Shown in pieces: positions 40,109 to 51,414 of a DNA stretch of 64,000 nt. A program made the translations under genes and the position numbers. Below the pieces are notes generated by a model. The model was not told the DNA's origin and searched no databases. It saw only the letters and a program-made list of their open reading frames with translations. The stretch's first letter is position 1; the number at the start of each line of letters is the position of its first letter. Source of the stretch: Opeltia flavorubescens (lineage: Eukaryota; Ascomycota; Lecanoromycetes; Teloschistales; Teloschistaceae); the NCBI GenBank assembly GCA_000442125.1, contig KE546967.1, forward strand, positions 992,001 to 1,056,000. The letters run 5' to 3'.

Positions 40109-43100
40109 AATATTAATAATAAATAAAATTATTTATTTTTAATAATAAATTTTTTTATTAATAAACAGGTTTTTAATTTATTTCTATTATTTAAAATTAA
40201 TATTAATATTTTAAATAAATTATTATAATTTAAAATTAATTTTAATATAAAATAATATTTATATTTTTTATTTAATATTTTAATATTATTTAAATATTAT
40301 TTAAATCTTTATTAAATATTTTTAAACCTATAATTATTTTAATAAATAAAATATTAAATAAATTATTTTTTTTTAAATAAATATAATATTTATAAAAAAT
40401 TTATTTAATTTAAAATTTTTTATAATTATTTTTATTAATTAAAAGTATAAATTTATAATAATATTAATAATAATTTAATAATAAAATAAAAAATAAAATT
40501 TAAATATATTATTAATATTATATTCTAAATTTTTATAATAAATAATAGCTTTTAATAATAAATTAATAATTTAATTTATTTAATAATTTTAAAAAAATTT
40601 ATTAATTATAATTTTATTATTTTAAAACTAAATTTTAATATATATAAACTAATATTTTTTTATAATTATTAATATTATAGCTTTTTATTTTATAAATATA
40701 TTTATAAATTTAATAATTTTTTAAATAAATAAATTATAATAAAAAATTATTTAAATTATAATTAAAAAAATATTTAATTTTTTTATAAATATTTTAATAA
40801 AAATTTTAAAATTTAATATTTTTTTTAATTAAATAATTTATTTAAAATCTTATAAATATAAAAAATTTAATATTTTATAAATTTTAAATTTAAATAATAT
40901 TTAAATAAATATTTAAATATAAAATTATAATTAATAAAAATATTAAAAATTATTAATATTTATAAAAAAATAATAAATTATAATTTAAAATTATTTAATA
41001 TAATAATATAATAATATATAATAATTTTAATAATTTAATTATATAATTTTATTATATTATTTATTTATAAATATTAAAGTTATAAAATATTATATATTTA
41101 TTATTAAAATATTAAATATTTCGCGTTATAATTATTAAATAAATTTTTTATTATAATTTAAAATTATTATTTATAATATATTATAATTTTATTTTATTAA
41201 TTTATTTAATAACTATTTAATTTATTATTTATTATTTTAAATAATTTTATTAAATATATAAATAATTATTTTAATAAATTTATTTATTATTAATATATAA
41301 TAGTTAAATCCGTTATATAATTTTAAAAAAATAAAAATAAAATTAATAGTAAATATATAAAATAATTTTTTTTAGATTAAATATTATTTAGAAGATTTTA
41401 TATAAATAATAATATAAAAATATTTAATTAATTTAATATTATAAATAATAATAAATATTTTTATATAATTTTTTTAAAATATTATATATATAAAAATTTT
41501 TAATAAAATATTTATATATATATAAAAATTAAAATAATCTATTTTATAATATATTAACTAAAATATTATCTTTTTTATATTTATAGATATTATTAAATAT
41601 AAATTTTATTTATTATTATTTTAATAAACTAGCTTATTAATAATATAATATAATAATTTAATATTATTATTATTTTTTAATATATTTATTTTTATAAATT
41701 TTTTGATTTTAATCTAATAATTTTTTTTAATATATTTATTAATTAAATATTAATAAAATTTAATTAATATTTCTATTAAATTTATTAAAAAATATTATAT
41801 TTTTAAAATATTTATATTAAATTATTTATTTATTTTTAAATAATATTTATAATTAATAAATTTTAATAATTTATTTAATTATTTTTATTATATAATAGAT
41901 TTTTTTTATTATTTAAATAGTATTTACAATTTTTAATTTTAAAAATTAATAATATATTTTAATATTTAATAATTAAAAAATAAAATTAATTATTTTAATT
42001 TTTATTAAAATTTTTTATTTATTTTATATATATCTTTATTTTAATTATAATAAATATAAACTATAAAAGTATTTTTTTTATTAATATTTGAATTTATATA
42101 TAATATTAAATTTTTTTTAAAATAAACTAAAATTAATAATAATAAAAAAAATTTTGTAAATAATAAAATATATTGAATTTTATAAATATAAATACTATTA
42201 GTAAATTTTAAATTATAATTTTTTTATAAATATTATTTCTAATAATAATATTATTATTTATATATAATTTATATTTTTATAATTATTTAAAAGTTATTAT
42301 ATAAATAATAATATATAATTAAAAATAGTTTATTAAATTTAAAAACTTTTCTAATTATTAAAATATATATAGAAATAAAAGTTTTAAAATTATTTTTAAT
42401 TTAATTTTAATTATAATAAACTCGAAAATATTAGTTTTTTAATTTAATAAATATATATAAATATAATTAATAATTAATTTTATAAATAATAAATATAAAT
42501 TTATAATATTAAATATATTAAAAATTTAATTAAAATATTCTATATATTTTTTAATTAAAAAAGAAAAAATTATAATATTATTAATATAGGCTTTATAAAA
42601 AAAAATAAAATAGATATAAAATTCTATTTATTATTTAATATATATATAATAATAAATTTTAATAGTTTATTATTAATATTTTATATATTTTTTATTTTTA
42701 ATATAAAATTACTATTAAATAGTATTAATATTATTAATAGAAGAAATTTATAAAATTAATTTTAAAAAAAATTTTAATATCGCGAATTTATATTAAAATT
42801 TCTATTTATAATAAAATCCAATAAATATTTAATATTATAATTTTAATAAATATTCGAATATTAATAATAATATAATATTTATTATTTTTATTAATATTTT
42901 TTTAAATTATAAAATAAAAAAATAAAATTAAAATAATTATAATAATTTATTTTATTCGATTTTATTTATAAAATTTATTAAAGAATTTATTAATAATTAT
43001 TTTACTATAAAATATAATAGAATCTATATAGATTTATTTCAATTTATAAATTTATTCTAAAATTTTTACTAATAAAATATTTATATATTATATATTTTAA

Positions 43101-46100
43101 TTTTAATATATTTATTATATTATTAATATTTTAAATTAAATATTAATAATATTTAATTAAAATTATTAAAGTTATTTATTTTATTAATATTTTAAAATTT
43201 ATTATTTTTATAAAATATACTACTTCTATTTAATAATTAAAATTAGTGAAAAATATAATAATAATATTTAATATAATAATCGTTTTTATAATAACTATTA
43301 TATAATATTTAAAATTTTTTAAAAATTATTTAAATTTTTATTTTAATATTTTAATTACTAGTTTATAATTTTTAAAATTAATTTTATAATATTTATTAAT
43401 TTTATATTTTTAAATAATATTTAAATAAATTTTTATAATTAATTAAATAAAAAATAACGAATTAATTTAAATATATATTTATTTAAATTTATAATTTATT
43501 ATATAATATAATTTATAAAAATATTTTATATTTTTAATTTATATATAAAGTTATAATTTTATAAAAAATTTAATAAATTTATTATATAAATTAGCGATTT
43601 TAATTATTTTTTTTATATATAATAATATAATAATATATTAAATATTATAAATAATAATATTTATTTAAATATTTTTAGTATTAATAATAATTAATATTAT
43701 TATATTATTATAAAAGCTAATAATTATTATATTTATAGATAAATATATATTAATTTTTTTAAAATTTATAAAATTAATATTTATAAATATATTAACGTTT
43801 AATTTATCTATTAAATAGAATTTATATATAATAATAATAAATTATATAATTTTTGTATTAAATATAAAAACTTTTATAATTATAAATTTAATAATATTAT
43901 ATCGCTTTTTACTAATATTTTTAATAGTTATTAAAATTAGTATTTTTTAATTTATAGTATATAATAGAAATTTTAATAAAAATTTTTAATAAATTAAATT
44001 TATTATATAATCTAGTTTTTTATAAAAATTATAAACTTTTATATTAAATTTTAAATAAGAATTTATAAATATATAATAATATTTTTAAAAAAAAAAATTT
44101 ATTATTAATATATTTTTTATAATTTAATAACCTAATTAAAATATTTATAAAAATAATTTTTTAAAAATTTTTAATTTAATAATTTATAATATATTTTTAA
44201 ATAATTTAATTAATTTTAAATAAATTTATACTAATAATATTAAAATATTCAATTTAATAATTAATTATAATAATTATAATTAAAAATATTTTTTTATTCT
44301 AATTAATATATTAATAATAATATTAAATATTATTATATTTAAAAATTCTATTATATTTATTATATTAATATATTTTTATAAATTTTAATATTATATATTT
44401 TATTATAATAAAATAAAAATTTATTATATATTTAATTTTAATAAAGTTTATTAATTAATAAAAGCTATTTTTATAATTTTAATATTATTTTCTTCTATTA
44501 TTTAAAATTTATTTACTAGAATTTTTTATTAAAAAAAAATTTATTTATTATTTAATTAGTAGTTTTTATAGAAATTTTAATTATTATTATATTATTAATA
44601 GCTATAATTTTATTAAATTTCGATTTAATTTTATTATAATAAAGAATTTTTTTTAAATAAAAATTATTAATAATTATTTTAAATAATATATTAAATATTT
44701 TATATATTTAACTCGCTTTTAATTAATAAGATTTATAAAATTCTAATAAAATTCTAGTATTAATATATAATAAAGAATATATTTAATTAGTTTTTTTATA
44801 TATAATTCAAGTATATAAATAAATATTTTAATATATAAAAAAAGTTATTTTATAATAATTAATATACTATTATTTTTTTATATTATTTATTTTTATTTTT
44901 TTATAAAAAATTTAATTTTAATATTTTATAATTATTATTACTACTATAAATATTAATATAATTATTTTTTTTATTTTAAAAAATTTATAAAAGATTTTAA
45001 TAATAATTATTATAGTTTTATTTAAAATTAATATCTATAATTAAATATTAAAATATTTAATATTTATTATTAATTTAATATTTTTAATAAATATTATTTT
45101 TAATTTTTTATTTTAATAATAATATTATTAAAATATTTTAAAAAAAATTTTTAAATTTATAAATTATTAAAAATATAATAAATTTATTTTAATTATATTA
45201 ATATAATAGATAATAGTTTATTAAAATAATTTTTAAAAAATATATATTATAATTGAATATTTTTATTTTATTATATAAATTTATAAATAAACTCGTTAAT
45301 TATAATAGTATTTTATATAAATATTTTATTTTATTAATAAAATCTAGATTATAATATATTAATAATATATTTTTTATTTTTTATTTAATTTTTATTTATT
45401 ATATAAAAGTATATTTATTATATATAATATTATATAATTTTAAAATTCTTTTAAACTATTTATAATTATTTTATTAAAATAAATTAATATTATTCGCTTT
45501 TTATTATAATTTAAATATTATTAATATAATTATTCAATTTATTAATATAAAAATTAATTAAATTTTAAAATTTTTTATAAAAAATTCTAATAGTTAAATT
45601 AAATAAATATTTATAAATAATTATTTATTTAAAAAAATTTACTATTATTAAAACAAATTATTATTATTTTAAATTTTTTTTTATTATTATAATAAAAGTT
45701 TTCTGGTATTTAATAATAATATAATACTTTTTTTTAAATTTTATTAAATAAAATAAATTAGATTTAATATTAAAGAAAATATTATAATATTATTTAAATA
45801 TATTAATAGATTTAATAATATATATAAATCTATTAAATTATTATAAATTTTTTAATAAATTTAAAAAATAAAAATAAAAATTTAAATTATTTTAAATAAA
45901 ATTTATAATTAATTTTTAAATAGAAATTTAAAAGTTTTTATTTTTAAAAATTATAATAATATTATTATAAAAATTTTTATTATTTTAATATAAATATATA
46001 AAAATTTATTTTAATTAATAAAATAAATAATAATAAAAACTATTTTAATTTAAATTATTTAATTAATAAAGAATTTTTATATTAAAAAATAAAAAAAATT

Positions 46101-46456
46101 TTTTTTTTATTAATATAATTAGTATAAATTTTTAGAATTATTATAAAAATTCGATTTTATATTAAAAACTATTTAATATAAGAAATAATTATAATAAAAA
46201 CTAATATAAATATATAATTAATTAAATTTTTTAAATTATTATAAAAAATATTTAAAACTTTATTAAAAGAATTAAAAATTAAAATATATTTTAATTAATT
46301 CTATTAATTAAATTATAATATAAAAATAATAGTATAATATATAAATAAATATAAAATCTATTTAAAAAATCTAGTATTATATAATAATTAATAGTATATA
46401 TTTATAAAAATTAATAATATTATAATTTTAATTAATTATTTTTAATTATTATTATT

Positions 46457-46660
46457 TATCCTATAATAAATCTAAAATAATAATATAGATTAAAAATGAA
46501 AATTTATATATTTATAAAATTTATAATTAAATAAATATAAATATTAAAAAATAGTAAATTTAATTAAATAAATTTATTTAAAATTTTTTTTTTGAATTAT
46601 AATAACTATTTAATTTTATTTATTCTATTAATTTTTTATTTATATAATATAACCGTAATA
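46457..46660 (-). repeat. 5' LTR of R-c
   Basis: 204 bp. Read on the minus strand it starts TATTACGGTTATAT, like the R-b LTR. Confidence 0.65.
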
Positions 46661-46830
46661 TTTTAATATTTATTAAATTTAAATAAATTATTTTATTAAT
46701 AAATATATTAAATTTTAAAGTTTTTATTAATATTTTTATTAAAAAATTAATTATTTTTTTAATTATAATATATTTAATTTATTTTTATAATTCGATAATT
46801 TTAAAAATTAATAAATTTATTAATATATCT

Positions 46831-47480
46831 ATTTTTTATATAATAGATTTAGTAAAAAAAAAGTCCAGTTAATAAAAAAATTAATTTTTACCCGTTTATC
46901 TATTAGCTATAAGCTATTTTCGATAAATAAAAGATATTAAAATTTAATTAGATTATATAATTAATATAATTCCTTTAATTTTTTATATAATAATATATAA
47001 AATAATTTAATTTAAAATATTAAATAGATATATTTAAATAATATTAAATTTTTTAAATTTATATAAAAATTAATAGTATTATTAATTATATAAAATTTAC
47101 GCTAGCAATTTTTATTATATATTTATTAAAAAAGTTTATAAAATTAAAAAAACTAGTAAAATTAAAAAATTTAATAAAATAAAAAAATTCAATAAAGCTA
47201 AAAAATCTAATAAAATTAAAAAAATATAAAAATTATTTTTTAAAAAATAAAAAAAATTTAAAAAAATTATTTAAAAAAAAATAATTAATTTTTTTTTATT
47301 TAATAGGAACTATTAAATAAAAAAAAATTTATAATTTAATTATTTCTTTTTAAATAATTTTTTATTTCGAATTTTATAATTTTTAAAATTTTTAATTTTT
47401 TAAATTAAAAATCTAATTTTTAGTAATATAAATAAATTTTTTCTAAAATTTTTTTTATAAAAATTTCGAGTTCTTTTATT
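46831..47480 (+). repeat. Family B dispersed repeat, copy 5
   Basis: Full-length copy, from TTTAGTAAAAAAAAAGTCCAG-like sequence through the 18-bp units (about 47,145-47,225) to AAATTTCGAG. Inserted in an R-family 3' segment. Confidence 0.7.
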
Positions 47481-47559
47481 TATAATATAAAATATTATAA
47501 TATTAATAATTATTAAAAAATATTTATCTATATATATTAATATTAAAAATATTATTATC

Positions 47560-48170
47560 TATTTTTTCTATAAAAAAATTAATTAAAAAATAGTTTAGTT
47601 TATATAAAAAATTAATTTCTAGCCGTTTATCTATTAGCAATAAGGTATTTTCGGTAAACGAGAAATATTAAAATCCAGCTAGATTTTGCAGTTAATATAA
47701 CTCCTTTAGTTTTTTATATAGTAGCGTGCAAAATAATTTTATTTAAAACGTTAAACGAGCGTATTTTAATATTATATAATTTTTAAAATTTAAAATATAA
47801 ATAGTAGCGCTATAAATTATAGAAATTTTCCGTAATATTTTAATTATATACCAGTTTGAAAAAAACTAATAGAGCTACCAGCCAGGTAAATAACTAACCA
47901 AGTAGTAAAACTGGCCGTTTTAGCCGTTTATAGGCGCTACCCTATTAAAATAACTACAAGAGCTAAAAAACTTGCAGTTAATATATACTACTAAATAAAA
48001 TAATTATATAAATATAAAATATACTTTTTTAAAGCTTTAAATTAGCGCTTTCTTATATTATATAAATTATTAAAATAGGATAAAAGTTTAACGCGCTATT
48101 AAAAAAATAAAAATTTCGTTTTTTGATTAAATTTTAGTTAATAGAAAAAAAAATTCTCGAGTTTTTTTAT
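47560..48170 (+). repeat. Family B dispersed repeat, copy 6 (variant tail)
   Basis: The first two thirds follow family B. The 18-bp units are replaced by a G/C-richer tail (47,875-47,960) with CTACCAGCC and ACTGGCCG words reminiscent of the family A tail. It ends near TTCTCGAG. Confidence 0.6.
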
Positions 48171-49014
48171 TTTTATTATAAGAAAAATAAAAAAATATTA
48201 TAATATATACTATTAATTAATTTATTTTAAAATTAATAATTTTATAAAAATATATATATATTAAAAATATAATATATTAAAACTTATTTTTAATAAAATT
48301 AAATAATAATTAAAAATTTTTTTTAAAAATATTAAATATATTAAATTATTAATTTATTATTTAAAATTATTATTTATTATAAATATTTATAATTTAATAT
48401 TAATAATTTATTTAAAATCTATTATTAATTTTAATAATAATTTTTATAATATTATTATATATTAATATTTAGAATTATTATTAATAATAATAAAAAATTT
48501 AAAATTAAATAAATTGTTTATAAATACTATATTTATTTAAAAAAAATATTATATTTAATATTTTATTTAATAAATTAATTATAAATTTAAAAAAAATTAA
48601 TAAATATTTAAATATCGTTTAAATAATATTAAAATATTAATAAAAAAATATAAATATTATTTTAATTTAAAATTAACTTTAAATTATAATAAAATCGTTA
48701 ATAATACTAATATTAATATTAAATAATAGAAAAAAGCTAAAAAGCTATTTATTAATAAAAAAAAATTTATTATTAAAAATTAATAATTTTATTTATTATT
48801 AATATTTATTATAGTTCTATTATATAAAAAAAATTCAATATAATAAATAAAATTAAATAGTTATTATAATTTAAAAAAATATTTTTTAATAAATTTATTT
48901 ATTTAATTAAATTTAGTACCTTTTAATATTTATATTTATTTAATTATAGATTTTATAAATTAATAACTTTTTACTTTTAATATAATACTATTATTTTATA
49001 TTTATAATATAATA
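48171..49014 (+). mobile_element. Family R fossil, 3' end with LTR (R-e) at the edge of the AT block
   Basis: Direct repeat of R-d, ending in an R LTR at 48,807-49,014. Everything to its right has ordinary composition within about 150 bp, so the LTR marks the border of the RIP block. Inactive. Confidence 0.62.
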
Positions 49015-49472
49015 ATTATAGATTATATATATTATAGGCGGAAAATTATTCCAAATTCTTTATACTAAAATTATATTTATTTAATAAACCTTTAATTCAA
49101 AGTATTTTTACGAAAAAAGCTCGGATTATTAAAGTAACTAGATATATAAACTAGGCTTACTGAGCTCTTTTAAATGTACTCTTCAGAATTGTTTTAGGAG
49201 CGTTATTACTCTGTATAAAGCCTTGCAAACACCGGCTTGGGTGTGTTTTAGTTCTTCTTGGGGGTGAAAGGATATGGTCCCTTCTAAATTGCTGGATCGG
49301 GGGTGAATACTTTCTGGCTCGTATTCTCTACTTCAAATTCACAGCATACATGTGGCATGGTTGAGATATGTGAATTGTATTGAGGCTAGTCGGTATCAAT
49401 GCTAGCGTAGTAAGTGTTGATGATTCCTAGTGTATCCTCTTCTTCCCCAGGACATCAACACCCAACTGCCAC
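49015..49472. other. Transition zone and 3' flank of the DUF3431 gene
   Basis: 49,015-49,170 is still AT-biased, as if RIP leaked out of the repeat. After that CpA and TpG return to normal. No gene is visible; it should hold the 3' untranslated region of the gene to its right. Confidence 0.55.
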
Positions 49473-50681
49473 TCAGCCAGACGCTGCGCCCCTGCTGAGA
49501 GCCTCTCGCCTTCGTGTGTCTATTTCGGCGTCCAGCTCCGCGAGTCGTGCCCTTAGATGTATGCGTCTCCTAGTATTGATCATGACCATACTCACGTTGG
49601 TATCAACCGTATCATTGTCACCAAACACATTAGATGACAGGTTGGCTTGATCACCGCGATCTTGCCTTTCCAAATGTGCGTGGAGCTCGGTCCTCTGGTC
49701 CACGAGGTCCAGAAACCGCTTGTAAGCCGATTGACTACCAAAACAAAAACCGAATGCATCACAGTAGCATACATGCTCTTCTGGGCAATGGGCATTTTCC
49801 CTAGCAAAGACGTACTGCCAAGAGTACTCCCAAATCCTGCCAGAGATATAGTCGCTGAGAGGCGTTTTCAGAATCCAATCTCGGTAGAAGACATAATGAC
49901 TCCTCGGAATTGATCGAATACGATCTCTGGACAAGGCAAATTGTGCACAGCAAGGCTGCGCCAGGAATGAAGGAAGTGGATCGAAGGGAAAAAGCTCGTG
50001 CCAACATCGCTCGAGCACAGCTTGCTCTTGTTTGTTAAGGGCATCTTGCGCGACGGTTGGACGCAACCATTCTGGGCAGCCTGGGCTCCAATGGCATCGC
50101 ATATTCACATAGCCTTCCCGTATCACATGAGCACCGTTCAATGAGCTGATCATCTGTGAGGCATCAAATCCGAGTAGCGGATTATTGTGATGGGTCCAGC
50201 GATGCGCATGCATGAACAGGACGATATCAGGAAGATGATTATAGTGATCAATGAGGTATGTCAGGTAGATCATAACTTCATGTCCTTTGTTTTTCGGGGG
50301 ATGTGATTCAGCGCTTGGATTATTCGCCACGAAGATTGACACATCTAGTCTGGGAATCTCATTTGAGATCCATGTAATGTCGTCTTCTTCCATACGTGGT
50401 ACTACCACAGTCCGAGAGTAATTGGATCGGAGCACCGGAGAACCTGCAATGAAGGTTGTCGGCGTCGATCGTTGAATTGCTGGCTGCTTGTCACTCGCAG
50501 ACTGAACGGATTCTTGGCTGCTGTGGCTTTTGAACAGCCGAGTATTCATCGTCGTGTCCTCAAAGCCCCCAGTTTGGGGGCCCCCACTTCGCATGCCAGG
50601 AGCAATCAGGCCCCGAAAAACACCGATGAGGATTAAAGTGATGGACACAGAAAGAAATTGCGCGAGCCGTTTTGTATGCAT
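49473..50681 (-). CDS. DUF3431 family protein with N-terminal membrane anchor
   Basis: A single-exon gene of 402 aa. Residues about 8-25 form a hydrophobic segment after KR (type II signal anchor or uncleaved signal). A low-complexity Ser/Thr/Gln-rich stretch follows to about 85. Residues about 88-312 match DUF3431: SRTVVVPR, NKGHEVMIYLTYLIDHY (131-147), LFMHAHR (155-161), CCAQF (244-248) and a Cys-rich end HCPEEHVCYCDAFGFC. The tail (about 355-395) is Arg/Glu/Leu-rich and could form a coiled coil. The family's function is unknown; the topology suggests a secretory-pathway location with the domain in the lumen. The frame is open upstream to 51,005 without an ATG at its start; I chose the ATG directly before the anchor. 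It is the first gene after the RIP block and shows no RIP damage. Confidence 0.85.
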   Translation of the reverse strand: MHTKRLAQFLSVSITLILIGVFRGLIAPGMRSGGPQTGGFEDTTMNTRLFKSHSSQESVQSASDKQPAIQRSTPTTFIAGSPVLRSNYSRTVVVPRMEEDDITWISNEIPRLDVSIFVANNPSAESHPPKNKGHEVMIYLTYLIDHYNHLPDIVLFMHAHRWTHHNNPLLGFDASQMISSLNGAHVIREGYVNMRCHWSPGCPEWLRPTVAQDALNKQEQAVLERCWHELFPFDPLPSFLAQPCCAQFALSRDRIRSIPRSHYVFYRDWILKTPLSDYISGRIWEYSWQYVFARENAHCPEEHVCYCDAFGFCFGSQSAYKRFLDLVDQRTELHAHLERQDRGDQANLSSNVFGDNDTVDTNVSMVMINTRRRIHLRARLAELDAEIDTRRREALSRGAASG

Positions 50682-51414
50682 ATCAATATAGTACTCGAGG
50701 AACCCAGCGGCTGCCGACCAAATCCCTAAAGCAGAGCCAACCCTTCGTCTGAGAATAAGCTTCCACGGATATAATGGACGAGAGAACTGCTCGAAGCAGG
50801 AAGTGCTGGTTGCTGCACGCAAATATCCCGCAGCTTCGGGACAAGGCTGATGCCCAATGTTTTGTGAACTCCGAACTGTCATTGATGATAATATTTGGAT
50901 TTGGTCGCGCTTTCCGTTGACCGGGCGCTGGATTGGCGCAAATTTTAGATTTGGAGCATGGCATGAAGAAGCTATTCTATGAATCTGCGGGATAAAGGGA
51001 TACAAATTGATTTGGCCGTGGGGGTAAGATCAGAAAATCAGTAACAGAAAGGAATTGAAGTGACAAAGATCCCCATCTACATAACCCAACATTTGTCTTC
51101 AAGCAAATGTTGAGTTAATTTGATGGTACTCGATTACTGCCGCCCCCCCGGCTCGTAACATAGCCCCTTCGTCTCCTCTACAGCCATGGACAGACGCGCA
51201 TTCTGTAGCCAAATCATTTACTGTCAGATGATTTGCTTCTCGTTGACAACTCAATGGGCAGACGAGAGCTATAGACTTACACGAATGGCTCAACAGACAC
51301 GGGGAGCGAACGTTGCTTGGTAAAGAGAAGTGTAATCAGCGTGCTGGGTATAATGCAGATGGATGTGCTTCCCTTGAGACAAAAAGGATCTGGCAAATGA
51401 CCTATCTCGATCTA
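50682..51414. other. Intergenic region with a perfect stem-loop
   Basis: Upstream region of the DUF3431 gene and 3' flank of the RGS-LOV gene. It contains a perfect 9-bp inverted repeat, CAACATTTG ... CAAATGTTG, at 51,087-51,112 with an 8-nt loop, and a C-rich run at 51,142-51,150. No other gene seen. Confidence 0.5.

Larger units (their letters stand above)
39907..46660 (-). mobile_element. Family R fossil, longest copy (R-c), unclassified LTR retroelement
   Basis: Inverted relative to R-a/R-b, with LTRs at both ends: 46,457-46,660 (5') and 39,907-40,108 (3'), about 203 bp each. Internal order matches R-b (46.4 down to 43.8 kb), then R-a (43.9 down to 41.1 kb), then the 3' segment shared with R-d and R-e. 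Flanking 5-mers CTTTT and TTTTA do not form a clean duplication. The family A and B insertions of the other copies are missing, so it is the best template for R layout. I cannot name any domain, so Copia or Gypsy remains open. Extremely RIP-mutated and dead. Confidence 0.6.
1..49014. repeat. RIP-mutated AT-rich transposon block
   Basis: The whole stretch is made almost entirely of A and T. TpA is very common and CpA and TpG are nearly missing, while the sequence right of 49.2 kb is balanced. No open frame of gene length exists. Paired copies inside it (for example the two Copia LTRs) differ almost only by C/T and G/A transitions. This is what repeat-induced point mutation does to duplicated DNA in ascomycetes. 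The block is a stack of nested fossils, itemised below. Such blocks are typically heterochromatic; that part is inference from other fungi. Confidence 0.93.

Noticed and set aside
1-49014. Mitochondrial or bacterial AT-rich DNA
   Set aside because: The block contains eukaryotic LTR elements and paired copies differing by transitions, which fits RIP in nuclear fungal DNA.
50682-51005. N-terminal extension of the DUF3431 frame
   Set aside because: The extension begins at TTG. The ATG at 50,681 lies directly before the membrane anchor, as expected for the family.
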